A stretch of 26,294 nt of DNA from Zoogloeaceae bacterium (GCA_015657735.1 SSSX01000200.1:1-26294); one strand, 5' to 3'. Counted from the stretch's first letter, positions 15,796-23,309 are shown. Numbers and translations are program-made. Notes: generated by a model from the letters alone, not told the origin.

Positions 15796-16224
15796 TCAGG
15801 GCCAGCCCGACTCCCGTATCCACGGCCCGTCGCCGGCCGCCAGCGCCTCGCGGATGTACGGCACGACGGCCTCCGGCAACGCATCCGGCGCACACCAGAG
15901 CAGGTCGTCGCAGCGCTGGGGTTCGGCGATGAAAGGCTCGCCGGACCACTCGGCGGCACGCAGGAAGAAGTCGATCCGGTTGGTGTCCGAGCGCCGATGC
16001 ACCACACCGAGCACCGCCAGCGCCGTCTCCGCGATCCCGATGCCGAGTTCCTCGCGCATCTCCCGCACGGCCGTCGCGCGCAGCGCTTCGCCCTCCTCCA
16101 CGTGTCCGCCCGGCAGGCTGTAAAGTCCGTCGAAAAACCCCGTCCCGGCACGCCGCATCAGCAGCACGCGCCCGCCCCGCTCGAGCAGTACATGCACGCC
16201 GGTGGGAATGCCCGCGTGGCGCAT
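15796..16224 (-). CDS. Nudix hydrolase
   Basis: A 142-residue Nudix-superfamily hydrolase, which cleaves a nucleoside diphosphate linked to another group. The Nudix box is complete: G40, E46, R54, E55, E58, E59 and G61 in GGHVEEGEALRATAVREMRE and the residues after it. The start at 16224 overlaps the dut stop by one base (TGATG), so it is co-translated with dUTPase. This suggests, but does not prove, a role in nucleotide-pool cleaning such as removal of oxidised or non-canonical NTPs. The substrate cannot be told from sequence. A longer reading frame to 16380 merely runs into dut. Confidence 0.88.
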   Translation of the reverse strand: MRHAGIPTGVHVLLERGGRVLLMRRAGTGFFDGLYSLPGGHVEEGEALRATAVREMREELGIGIAETALAVLGVVHRRSDTNRIDFFLRAAEWSGEPFIAEPQRCDDLLWCAPDALPEAVVPYIREALAAGDGPWIRESGWP

Positions 16225-16673
16225 CAGTGTTTTCCGGTGCTGCCGAAACCACCCTCGCCGCGCTCGCTCTCGTCGAAGGTCTCGACCACGTTGAAGGCCA
16301 CCTGCAGCACCGGCACCACCACCAGCTGGGCGACCCGCTCCATCGGCTGGATCGTGAAGTGCTCGTGCCCGCGGTTCCACACCGATACGAAAATCTGCCC
16401 CTGGTAATCCGAATCGATCAGCCCGACCAGATTGCCCAGCACGATACCGTGCTTGTGCCCGAGGCCCGAGCGCGGCAGGATCATCGCCGCCAGCCCCGGA
16501 TCGGCCAGATGCAGCGCGATGCCGGTCGGCACCAGCGTCGTGTGGCCGGGCGTCAGGGTGATCGGCGCCGCGAGGCAGGCGCGCAAATCAAGCCCGGCGG
16601 CGCCGGCGGTGGCGTAGGCCGGCGGCTGCTGTTTCAGGCGGTCGTCGAGAATCCGGATGTCGATGCGGTGCAT
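16224..16673 (-). CDS. dut: Deoxyuridine 5'-triphosphate nucleotidohydrolase
   Basis: Hydrolyses dUTP to dUMP and pyrophosphate, keeping uracil out of DNA and feeding dTMP synthesis. At 149 residues it is a normal trimeric dUTPase. All five motifs are visible: AGAAGLDLRA (23-32), PRSGLG (67-72), GLIDSDYQG (84-92), ERVAQLV (112-118) and the C-terminal RGEGGFGSTG (138-147). It follows coaBC with a 27-base gap and overlaps the Nudix gene by one base, so the three probably form one operon. The coaBC-dut order is widely conserved in proteobacteria. Confidence 0.96.
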   Translation of the reverse strand: MHRIDIRILDDRLKQQPPAYATAGAAGLDLRACLAAPITLTPGHTTLVPTGIALHLADPGLAAMILPRSGLGHKHGIVLGNLVGLIDSDYQGQIFVSVWNRGHEHFTIQPMERVAQLVVVPVLQVAFNVVETFDESERGEGGFGSTGKH

Positions 16674-16700
16674 GGTCGCCTCAGTCGAAAATGGAAAAAT

Positions 16701-17891
16701 TCAGGAGCCGGGCAGCAGGCCGGCCAGATGGGCAACGATGGCCCGCGCCACTTCCGGCTTGGGCGCTTTGGGCAGCGGATGGCGGCCGGCGGCGTCGAAC
16801 AGCACGACCTCGTTGTCGTCGCCGCCGAGGCCGTCCTGCACCAGATTGCCGACGATCAGCGGCAGCTTCTTGGCCTTGCGCTTGCCTTCGGCGTATTCGT
16901 CCAGATTGCGGCTCTCGGCCGCGAAGCCGACACAGAACGGCGGACTCGCCAGACCGGCCACATCGGCCAGGATGTCCGGGTTGGGCGTCAGCGTGATGCT
17001 CATCTGCTCGCCGGATTTCTTGATCTTGTGTTCGGCCGATGCCGCCGGCCGGTAGTCGGCCACCGCCGCCACGCCGATGAAGACATCCGCTCCCGGCAGC
17101 GCCGCGAACACCGCCTCGCGCATTTCCAGCGCACTCTTCACATTCACCCGCGCACAGCCCGCCGGCGTCGACAGCGCCACCGGACCGCTCACCAGCGTGA
17201 CCTCGGCACCCGCCTGGACACAGGCCCGGGCCAGGCCGTAGGCCATCTTGCCGGAACTCGAATTGGTGATCCCGCGCACCGGATCGATGGCTTCGAAAGT
17301 CGGCCCGGCGGTCATCACGACGCGCCGCCCGGCCAGCAGCTTGGGCTGGAAAAAGCCGATCACCGCCTCGCACAGTTCCTCCGGCTCGAGCATCCGCCCG
17401 AGGCCGACCTCGCCGCAGGCCTGCTCGCCGGCCGCCGGCCCGAGCAGGGTGACCCCGTCGGCGCGCAGTTGGGCGGCGTTGCGGCGGGTCGCCGGATGCT
17501 CCCACATCTGGCGGTTCATCGCCGGCGCCACCAGCAGCGGGCAGTCGCGGGCGAGGCACAGCGTGGTCAGCAGATCGTCGGCGCGGCCATGGACGAACTT
17601 CGCCATCACGTCGGCCGTCGCCGGCGCGACGATGATCGCGTCGGCGTCGCGGGTCAGGTCGATGTGGGCCATGTTGTTGTCCATGCGCGGATCCCACAGA
17701 TCGGTCCACACCCGGTTGCCCGACAGCGCCTGGAAGGTAACCGCGGTGACGAAACGCGCGCCGCCTTCGGTCAGCACCACGTGCACGTCCGCGCCGGCCT
17801 TGCCGAGCAGCCGCACCAGCTCCGCCGCCTTGTACGCCGCCACGCCGCCGGTCACCCCCAGCACCAGTTTCCTGCCCTTCAGCTCACCCAT
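16701..17891 (-). CDS. coaBC: Bifunctional phosphopantothenoylcysteine decarboxylase / phosphopantothenate-cysteine ligase
   Basis: Catalyses two consecutive steps of coenzyme A synthesis: ligation of cysteine to 4'-phosphopantothenate (CoaB) and FMN-dependent decarboxylation (CoaC). The 396-residue length fits (E. coli 406). The CoaC half (about 1-185) has GVTGGVAAYKA (12-22), the catalytic H76, PAMN (123-126) and C159 in QACGE. The CoaB half begins near 190 with VVMTAGPTFEAIDPVRGITN (191-210) and the SSSGKMA segment. The ATG at 17891 gives the usual MGELKGRKLVLGVTGG start. An extension to 17945 would run into the divergent radC start region. Confidence 0.95.
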   Translation of the reverse strand: MGELKGRKLVLGVTGGVAAYKAAELVRLLGKAGADVHVVLTEGGARFVTAVTFQALSGNRVWTDLWDPRMDNNMAHIDLTRDADAIIVAPATADVMAKFVHGRADDLLTTLCLARDCPLLVAPAMNRQMWEHPATRRNAAQLRADGVTLLGPAAGEQACGEVGLGRMLEPEELCEAVIGFFQPKLLAGRRVVMTAGPTFEAIDPVRGITNSSSGKMAYGLARACVQAGAEVTLVSGPVALSTPAGCARVNVKSALEMREAVFAALPGADVFIGVAAVADYRPAASAEHKIKKSGEQMSITLTPNPDILADVAGLASPPFCVGFAAESRNLDEYAEGKRKAKKLPLIVGNLVQDGLGGDDNEVVLFDAAGRHPLPKAPKPEVARAIVAHLAGLLPGS

Positions 17892-17938
17892 GACAATGTT
17901 ATGATCCGGACACTCTCGAAGCTGGAATTGTACACGCC

Positions 17939-18616
17939 ATGGCAATCACCGACTGGCCCGCCGACGAACGCCCCCGCGAGCGCCTGCTCGCCCACGGCGC
18001 GCTGGCGCTCTCCGACGCCGAGCTGCTGGCGCTGTTCCTGCGCGTCGGCATCCGCGGCAAGAGCGCCGTCGACCTCGCCCGCGATCTGCTCAAGCACTTC
18101 GGCAGCCTGTCGGCGTTGTGCACCGCCCCGGCGCCGGCCTTCGCCGCGATTCCCGGCATGGGGCTCGCGAAATACGCCCAGCTGCAGGCCGTCCTCGAAC
18201 TCGCCCGCCGCGCCCTCGGCGAGGAGATGGCGCGCCGCGACGTCATCGATTCGCCCGCCGCGGTGCGCGACTGGCTGCGCCTGAAACTCGGCCAGCTGCC
18301 CCACGAAGTGTTCCTCATCCTGCTCCTCGATGCCCAGCACCGGGTCATTGGCAGCGAAGAACTGTTCCGCGGCACGCTGGCGCAAACTTCGGTCTACCCG
18401 CGCGAAGTCGTCAAGCTGGTCCTTGAACGCAACGCCGCCGCCGTGATCCTCGCCCACAACCACCCATCCGGCCTCGGCGAGCCCAGCCACGCCGACGAAG
18501 CGCTGACCGACACCCTCAAAAAAGCGCTGTCCCTCGTCGACGTGCGCGTCCTCGACCACTTCATCGTCGCCGGCAATGCGGCACCGGTATCCTTCGCCGA
18601 GCGGGGCCTGCTGTAG
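17939..18616 (+). CDS. radC: RadC family JAB/MPN-domain protein
   Basis: A 225-residue RadC (YicR) family protein. The N-terminal UPF0758 region (WPADERPRERLLAHGALALSDAELLALFLR) has a helix-hairpin-helix-like IPGMGLAKYAQL (71-82). The C-terminal JAB1/MPN-like metalloprotease-type domain has H173, H175 and D186 in HNHPSGLGEPSHAD. The historical DNA-repair role of RadC has been withdrawn for E. coli, and the biochemical function is unclear. It diverges from coaBC with only 47 bases between starts and precedes rpmB, the same arrangement as in E. coli. Confidence 0.92.
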   Translation: MAITDWPADERPRERLLAHGALALSDAELLALFLRVGIRGKSAVDLARDLLKHFGSLSALCTAPAPAFAAIPGMGLAKYAQLQAVLELARRALGEEMARRDVIDSPAAVRDWLRLKLGQLPHEVFLILLLDAQHRVIGSEELFRGTLAQTSVYPREVVKLVLERNAAAVILAHNHPSGLGEPSHADEALTDTLKKALSLVDVRVLDHFIVAGNAAPVSFAERGLL

Positions 18617-18664
18617 GTTTCCGGCCGTCGACGCGGCCACCGGCCACCGACTCGCAGCAAAGTA

Positions 18665-18694
18665 TTGATTCGACCGAAACTTCTCGTTTATAAT
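18665..18694 (+). promoter_or_regulatory. Promoter of rpmB-rpmG
   Basis: TTGATT (18665-18670) and a perfect TATAAT (18689-18694) are separated by 18 bases. This gives a leader of about 34 nt for the ribosomal protein operon. GCAGCAA lies directly upstream, as GCAACAA does at phaP, but the rest of the phaP motif is missing. Confidence 0.75.
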
Positions 18695-18733
18695 CGACGG
18701 TCTTATCGAATCAAAACCAGTTTGGAGCAACAA

Positions 18734-18970
18734 ATGGCTCGCGTTTGCCAAGTGACCGGAAAAGCACCGATGGTGGGCAACAACGTTTCCCACGCGAACA
18801 ACAAGACCAAGCGCCGCTTCCTGCCGAACCTGCAGAACCGCAAGTTCTGGAGCGAAGCCGAGAACCGCTGGGTGCGCCTGCGCGTATCCAACGCTGCGCT
18901 GCGCACCATTGACAAGAAAGGCATCGACGAAGTCGTCGCCGAGCTGCGCGCTCGCGGCGAGAAGGTCTGA
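18734..18970 (+). CDS. rpmB: Large-subunit ribosomal protein bL28
   Basis: A 78-residue component of the 50S subunit. The sequence MARVCQVTGKAPMVGNNVSHANN is diagnostic of bL28, and KRRFLPNLQNRKFW (27-40) is also conserved. It is the zinc-free form: there is a single cysteine (C5) and no CXXC pairs. It is followed after 28 bases by rpmG. Confidence 0.97.
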   Translation: MARVCQVTGKAPMVGNNVSHANNKTKRRFLPNLQNRKFWSEAENRWVRLRVSNAALRTIDKKGIDEVVAELRARGEKV

Positions 18971-18998
18971 GCCCTTTTCACCCAGGAGATAGATCGAA

Positions 18999-19166
18999 AT
19001 GGCAAAAGGCGGCCGCGAAAAGATCAAGCTCGAGTCCACCGCTGGAACCGGGCATTTTTACACCACGTCGAAGAACAAGCGCACCACCCCGGGCAAGCTT
19101 GAGTTCAGCAAGTACGACCCCGTTGCCCGCAAGCACGTGCCGTACAAGGAAGTGAAACTCAAGTAA
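18999..19166 (+). CDS. rpmG: Large-subunit ribosomal protein bL33
   Basis: A 55-residue 50S subunit protein. The sequence begins MAKGGREKIKLESTAGTGHF and continues with YTTSKNKRTTPGKLEFSKYD, ending PYKEVKLK, typical of proteobacterial bL33. It has no cysteines, so it is the zinc-independent type, matching the bL28 form. An AGGAG site (18984-18988) precedes the ATG. The gene is short and easily missed by length-filtered gene calls. Confidence 0.97.
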   Translation: MAKGGREKIKLESTAGTGHFYTTSKNKRTTPGKLEFSKYDPVARKHVPYKEVKLK

Positions 19167-19216
19167 TTGCTTCCGGCACGCGATTACCGCTTGTTGCACC
19201 ACCCGCTTCAAACAAG

Positions 19217-19240
19217 AAACCCGCCCCGAGCGGGTTTTTT
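19217..19240 (+). terminator. Rho-independent terminator of rpmB-rpmG
   Basis: AAACCCGC (19217-19224) pairs with GCGGGTTT (19230-19237) around a CCCGA loop, ending in six Ts. Confidence 0.9.
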
Positions 19241-19292
19241 GTTGCCCGCCGCTTCCGCGCCCGCGCCCTCTCCACCCGCCGCGACATGCACA

Positions 19293-19334
19293 CGCCAAAA
19301 ACAAAACCGCCGGCACACTTGCATGTGCCGGCGG
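19293..19334 (-). terminator. Rho-independent terminator of the cold-shock gene
   Basis: Reading the minus strand, an 11-bp perfect stem CCGCCGGCACA (19334-19324) / TGTGCCGGCGG (19317-19307) with a six-base loop is followed by a T-rich tract (TTTTGTTTTT). It lies about 50 bases beyond the csp stop. Confidence 0.88.
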
Positions 19335-19384
19335 CTGCGGATCACGACGTCAGGACCAGGAGAAGCCCTGCCCGGCCGCGAAGA

Positions 19385-19588
19385 TCAAGCGCGCTGAATG
19401 TTCGACGCTTGCTTGCCCTTCGGACCTTGAGTGACCTCGAACTGAACCTTCTCCCCCTCCTTGAGCGACTTGAACCCGTTCATGTTGATCGCGGAGAAGT
19501 GCGCGAACAGGTCTTCGCTACCATCGTCCGGCGTAATGAAGCCGAAGCCCTTGGCGTCGTTGAACCACTTAACAGTACCAGTTGCCAT
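19385..19588 (-). CDS. CspA-family cold-shock protein
   Basis: A 67-residue single-domain OB-fold RNA chaperone. RNP1 (KGFGFIT, about 13-19) and RNP2 (LFAHFSAI, about 27-34) are intact. The start follows an AAGGAA site about 10 bases upstream. The leader appears long (about 150 nt), as is usual for cspA-type mRNAs. Whether this copy is induced by cold or expressed constitutively cannot be told from the sequence. It diverges from clpS-clpA. Confidence 0.95.
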   Translation of the reverse strand: MATGTVKWFNDAKGFGFITPDDGSEDLFAHFSAINMNGFKSLKEGEKVQFEVTQGPKGKQASNIQRA

Positions 19589-19746
19589 ATTGCAATTTCC
19601 TTCTTGATTTCACTAATACGATCCGGACTTCCGGTGTGCGGTCGGGTCAGGGAAAGGGGAGAACTTCCGCGAAGGACTTCCAACGCTGTTCCGTTGAAAG
19701 CGCGACGCACGAACGTCGCCTTTGCCATGGCACGAACACGCCTCAA

Positions 19747-19775
19747 CTTTTACGTGACTTGATTCACGCCGTCAA
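19747..19775 (-). promoter_or_regulatory. Candidate csp promoter
   Basis: Minus-strand TTGACG (19770-19775) and TAAAAG (19747-19752) are separated by 17 bases. The resulting leader of about 150 nt is close to that of E. coli cspA. Confidence 0.45.
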
Positions 19776-19797
19776 CGCATTTGTCGGCGGGATTTTT

Positions 19798-19813
19798 TTG
19801 TGCTTTGCAGCAT
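19798..19813. promoter_or_regulatory. PhaR-like motif in the csp/clpS region
   Basis: TTGTGCTTTGCAGCAT matches the reverse complement of the phaP downstream operator copy (6381-6396) in 14 of 16 bases and keeps the TGC-N3-GCA core. It lies 22 bases upstream of the proposed csp -35. Function is unknown. Confidence 0.3.
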
Positions 19814-19989
19814 TATTCGATAGAACTTTTGTCGATTTTCGCCGCCAAAACTACAAAATCCTTATTAAATCGTTACTTAATATTTTCCTGCGGCGCACCA
19901 TAAAGAGGCGCGCAGAACCCCGGCGACACCCCGAGAAACTGTGCCAATTCTCTCTTGCACAATCATCGCGGTTGTTTAGAATGGGTCGC

Positions 19990-20298
19990 ATGGTCATCAA
20001 AAAGCAGGAAGACTCGGTACTGGAGTCGGAGGTCACGCGGGTCAAACCGCCACCTCTCTTCAAAGTCATGCTCCTCAACGACGATTTCACCCCGATGGAT
20101 TTCGTGGTGACCGTGATACAGAAATTCTTTGCCATGGACCGCGAACAAGCGACGCGGGTCATGCTCAAAGTCCACAGAGAGGGCGTTGGGGTATGCGGCG
20201 TATTCCCACGGGACATCGCAGCCACCAAAGTCGAGCAGGTCATCGCGTACGCGCGCCGGCACCAGCATCCGCTGGCGTGCGTCATGGAGGAAAACTGA
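19990..20298 (+). CDS. clpS: ATP-dependent Clp protease adaptor ClpS
   Basis: A 102-residue adaptor that delivers N-degron substrates to ClpAP. The binding pocket residues are present: N30, D31 and D32 in LLNDDFTPMDF, and H62 in KVHREGVGVCG. The start is either the ATG at 19990 or one three codons earlier at 19981. Neither has a Shine-Dalgarno sequence. A -10-like TAGAAT spans 19977-19982 with a TTGCAC -35 sixteen bases upstream. If used, transcription would begin at about 19989-19990, favouring 19990 and a leaderless mRNA. clpA follows after a single base, so the two are co-expressed. Confidence 0.93.
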   Translation: MVIKKQEDSVLESEVTRVKPPPLFKVMLLNDDFTPMDFVVTVIQKFFAMDREQATRVMLKVHREGVGVCGVFPRDIAATKVEQVIAYARRHQHPLACVMEEN

Positions 20299-20299
20299 A

Positions 20300-22576
20300 A
20301 TGATCGCGCAAGAACTGGAAGTCAGTCTGCACATGGCCTTTGTCGAAGCGCGGCAGAAGCGGCATGAGTTCATCACGGTCGAGCATCTCCTGCTGGCGCT
20401 CCTCGACAACCCTTCCGCCGCCGAAGTCCTGCGCGCCTGCGCCGCCAAGATCGACGACCTGCGCAAGGAACTGACCAATTTCGTCAACGAGCACACGCCC
20501 AAGGTCGAGGGCACCGACGACATCGACACGCAGCCGACGCTGGGTTTCCAGCGCGTCATCCAGCGCGCGATCCTGCACGTCCAGTCGTCCGGCAAGAAGG
20601 AAGTCACCGGCGCCAACGTGCTGGTCGCGATCTTCGGCGAAAAGGATTCCCACGCGGTTTACTTCCTGCAACGGCAGAACATCTCGCGCCTCGACGTGGT
20701 GAACTTCATCTCCCACGGCATCACCAAAACGCCGCAGCCGGGCGCCACTCCGCAGCGCCCGTCGGGCGACGCCGAATCGGGCGAGCAGGAACAGGAAGCC
20801 ACCACTCCCGGCGGCGCCCTCGACAACTACACGCAGAACCTCAACCAGCAGGCCCTGCTCGGCAAGATCGATCCGCTGATCGGCCGCGACAAGGAAGTCG
20901 AGCGCGTCATCCAAACCCTGTGCCGCCGCCGCAAGAACAACCCGCTGCTGGTCGGCGAGGCCGGTGTCGGCAAGACCGCCATCGCCGAAGGCCTGGCGCG
21001 GCGCATCGTCGAAGGCCGGGTGCCCGACATCCTCGCCGACGCCCAGGTGTACGCCCTCGATATGGGCGCGCTGCTGGCCGGCACCAAATATCGCGGCGAC
21101 TTCGAGCAGCGCCTGAAGGCCGTGCTCAAACAGCTCGTCGAGCACCACAACGCGATCCTCTTCATCGACGAGATCCACACCCTGATCGGCGCCGGCGCGG
21201 CGTCCGGAGGCACGCTCGATGCTTCGAACCTGCTCAAGCCGGCCCTGTCGTCGGGCCAGCTGAAGTGCATCGGCGCCACCACCTACACCGAGTTCCGGCA
21301 GATTTTCGAGAAGGATCACGCGCTGTCGCGGCGCTTCCAGAAAGTGGACGTGGTCGAGCCGTCGGTCAATGAAACCGTCGAGATCCTCAAAGGCCTCAAG
21401 TCGCGCTTCGAGCAGCACCACGGCATCAAGTATTCCGCCTCGGCGCTGTCGAGCGCCGCCGAGCTGTCGGCCCGCTACATCAACGACCGCCACCTGCCCG
21501 ACAAGGCCATCGACGTCATCGACGAGGCCGGTGCCGCCCAGCGCATCCTGCCCAAATCGCGCCAGAAAAAGCTCATCGGCAAGACCGAGATCGAGGAGAT
21601 CGTCGCCAAGATCGCCCGCATCCCGCCGCGCAACGTTTCCAACGACGACCGTGCCGCGCTGAAGACCCTCGACCGTGATCTGAAGAACGTCGTCTTCGGC
21701 CAGGACGCCGCCATCGACGCCCTCGCCAAGGCGATCAAGATGTCCCGCTCCGGCCTCGGCAACCCGCAGAAGCCGATCGGTGCCTTCCTGTTCAGCGGCC
21801 CGACCGGCGTTGGCAAGACCGAAGTCGCCCGCCAGCTGGCCTACACGCTGGGCATCGAACTGGTCCGCTTCGACATGTCCGAGTACATGGAGCGCCACGC
21901 CGTGTCGCGGCTCATCGGCGCACCGCCGGGCTACGTCGGCTTCGACCAGGGCGGCCTGCTGACCGAGCAGGTCACCAAGAAGCCCCATTGCGTGCTGCTC
22001 CTCGACGAAATCGAGAAGGCCCATCCGGACATCTATAACATCCTGCTGCAGGTCATGGACCACGGCACGCTGACCGACAACAACGGTCGCCAGGCCGACT
22101 TCCGCAACACGATCCTGATCATGACCACCAACGCCGGCGCCGAGTCGATGCAGAAGTCCGTCATCGGTTTCTCCGCCAAACGCGAGGTCGGCGACGAGAT
22201 GGCCGAGATCAAGCGCCTGTTCTCGCCGGAATTCCGCAACCGCCTCGACGGCACGATCTCGTTCAAGTCCCTCGACCCGGACATCATCATGCGGGTGGTG
22301 GACAAGTTCCTGATGCAGCTCGAGGCCCAGCTCCACGAGAAGAAGGTCGACGCCCACTTCACCGACAAGCTCAAGGACTGGCTCGGCCACAAGGGCTTCG
22401 ATCCGCTGATGGGCGCCCGTCCGATGGCCCGCCTGATCCAGGACACGATCCGTGCGGCGCTGGCCGACGAACTGCTGTTCGGCCGCCTGGCCAACGGCGG
22501 CAGCGTCACCATCGACATCGACGACAACGGCAAGGCGCTGCTGCAGTTCGAGGAACTGGCGGAAGCTACGGTATAG
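20300..22576 (+). CDS. clpA: ClpA, ATPase subunit of the ClpAP protease
   Basis: An AAA+ unfoldase that feeds substrates into ClpP. It has 758 residues, exactly the E. coli length. The N-domain (1 to about 145) binds ClpS. The D1 module has Walker A GEAGVGKT (219-226) and Walker B LFIDE (287-291). The D2 module has Walker A GPTGVGKT (500-507), Walker B LLLDE (566-570) and the ClpP-docking loop IGF (622-624; IGL in E. coli). The start at 20300 is preceded by GGAGG (20286-20290) inside the end of clpS and follows its stop by one base. clpP is not in the window. Confidence 0.97.
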   Translation: MIAQELEVSLHMAFVEARQKRHEFITVEHLLLALLDNPSAAEVLRACAAKIDDLRKELTNFVNEHTPKVEGTDDIDTQPTLGFQRVIQRAILHVQSSGKKEVTGANVLVAIFGEKDSHAVYFLQRQNISRLDVVNFISHGITKTPQPGATPQRPSGDAESGEQEQEATTPGGALDNYTQNLNQQALLGKIDPLIGRDKEVERVIQTLCRRRKNNPLLVGEAGVGKTAIAEGLARRIVEGRVPDILADAQVYALDMGALLAGTKYRGDFEQRLKAVLKQLVEHHNAILFIDEIHTLIGAGAASGGTLDASNLLKPALSSGQLKCIGATTYTEFRQIFEKDHALSRRFQKVDVVEPSVNETVEILKGLKSRFEQHHGIKYSASALSSAAELSARYINDRHLPDKAIDVIDEAGAAQRILPKSRQKKLIGKTEIEEIVAKIARIPPRNVSNDDRAALKTLDRDLKNVVFGQDAAIDALAKAIKMSRSGLGNPQKPIGAFLFSGPTGVGKTEVARQLAYTLGIELVRFDMSEYMERHAVSRLIGAPPGYVGFDQGGLLTEQVTKKPHCVLLLDEIEKAHPDIYNILLQVMDHGTLTDNNGRQADFRNTILIMTTNAGAESMQKSVIGFSAKREVGDEMAEIKRLFSPEFRNRLDGTISFKSLDPDIIMRVVDKFLMQLEAQLHEKKVDAHFTDKLKDWLGHKGFDPLMGARPMARLIQDTIRAALADELLFGRLANGGSVTIDIDDNGKALLQFEELAEATV

Positions 22577-22603
22577 TTTCCGCACGCACGTCGTTCATGA
22601 CAC

Positions 22604-22625
22604 ACGGGCGGCCTGGGCCGCCCGT
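22604..22625 (+). terminator. Hairpin terminator after clpA
   Basis: ACGGGCGGCC (22604-22613) and GGCCGCCCGT (22616-22625) form a strong stem, followed by a short TTTGC tract. The weak T-run makes termination likely but not certain. rraA starts 69 bases later. Confidence 0.65.
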
Positions 22626-22693
22626 TTGCATTGGTACGCCCCCTGCGGGACGACGGGCACGACCGTCCTTTTTTCGATTTTCACGGAGCAGCC

Positions 22694-23173
22694 ATGGAAT
22701 TCCAGACCACCGATCTTTGCGACGCCAACGAAGGCCGAGTGCGCGCCGTCACCCCGATGTTCCGCAGCTTTGGCGGCCGGACCCGTTTCGCGGGACCGAT
22801 CCGCACACTGAAAGTCTTCGAGGACAACGCACTGGTCCGCTCAACCCTCGAAACCGCCGGCAACGGCGCCGTGCTGGTCGTCGATGCCGGCGGCTCGATG
22901 CGCTGCGCGATGGTCGGCGACCAGCTTGCGCTGCTCGGCGTACGCAACAACTGGGCCGGCGTGATCATGTACGGCTGCATCCGCGACTCCGGCCCGATCG
23001 CCGGCATGGACATCGGCGTCTTCGCGCTCGGCACCCACCCGATGAAGAGCATCAAGAAGGGCGCCGGCGATGCGGACATCCCGGTGACCTTCGGCGGCGT
23101 GACCTTCGTGCCCGGCCAGTGGCTGTACGCGGACGAAGATGGCGTGATCGTGTCCGAGGCCCCGCTGCTGTAA
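22694..23173 (+). CDS. rraA: RraA-like protein (RNase E regulator / HMG aldolase superfamily)
   Basis: A 159-residue protein close to E. coli RraA (161), which binds RNase E and inhibits it. Conserved features include the N-terminus TTDLCDANEGRVRAV (5-19), VGDQLALLGVRNNWAG (74-89) and YGCIRDSGPIA (93-103), then VTFGGVTFVPGQWLYAD. The G75-D76 and R97-D98 motifs are also those of 4-hydroxy-4-methyl-2-oxoglutarate / oxaloacetate decarboxylase-type aldolases. Many RraA-like proteins outside enterics may be enzymes, so the true role is open. The ATG at 22694 follows an ACGGAG site (22683-22688). A longer frame beginning at 22631 has no such site. Confidence 0.9.
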   Translation: MEFQTTDLCDANEGRVRAVTPMFRSFGGRTRFAGPIRTLKVFEDNALVRSTLETAGNGAVLVVDAGGSMRCAMVGDQLALLGVRNNWAGVIMYGCIRDSGPIAGMDIGVFALGTHPMKSIKKGAGDADIPVTFGGVTFVPGQWLYADEDGVIVSEAPLL

Positions 23174-23292
23174 TTCGTGCAGAATTTGACGACGCGGCGC
23201 AGCGAATTTTCATTTCACCAGCGCCGCTTTGATTTCACAGTGCGAAAACAAAACATCAAGACACTGATTTAAATAAACTATTTATTTCTTAT

Positions 23293-23306
23293 GTCTTATA
23301 TAAGAC
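23293..23306. promoter_or_regulatory. Perfect 14-bp palindrome, candidate operator of aceA
   Basis: GTCTTATATAAGAC ends three bases before the proposed aceA -35. A bound dimeric regulator could activate from here or block RNA polymerase. The regulator is not identifiable from this window. Confidence 0.6.
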
Positions 23307-23309
23307 TTG

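Larger units (their letters stand above)
19589..19980. promoter_or_regulatory. csp / clpS divergent intergenic region
   Basis: This 392-base region contains no convincing gene. Its central part (about 19745-19900) is much more AT-rich than the rest of the window. A likely csp promoter on the minus strand is TTGACG (19770-19775), 17-base spacer, TAAAAG (19747-19752), giving a leader of about 150 nt. On the plus strand there are two weak candidates for clpS: TTGTCG (19829-19834)/TACAAA (19852-19857), and TTGCAC (19955-19960)/TAGAAT (19977-19982). A 16-base element resembling the phaP operator motif lies at 19798-19813. Confidence 0.45.

Noticed and set aside
13014..16151. A 1045-codon open frame on the minus strand opposite the oligomer hydrolase
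   Set aside because: It is Gly/Ala/Val/Asp-rich without domains, runs through the terminator and Nudix gene, and is the expected shadow of a GC-rich gene. The plus-strand protein has family motifs.
18640..18660. GCAGCAA upstream of the rpmB promoter as another copy of the phaP motif
   Set aside because: Only one half is present. The TTGTGC half is missing, so the match is not better than chance.
19480..19746. An 88-codon minus-strand frame beginning MAKATFVRR upstream of csp
   Set aside because: It overlaps most of csp in another frame, has no ribosome-binding site I can defend, and the region is better explained as the csp leader.
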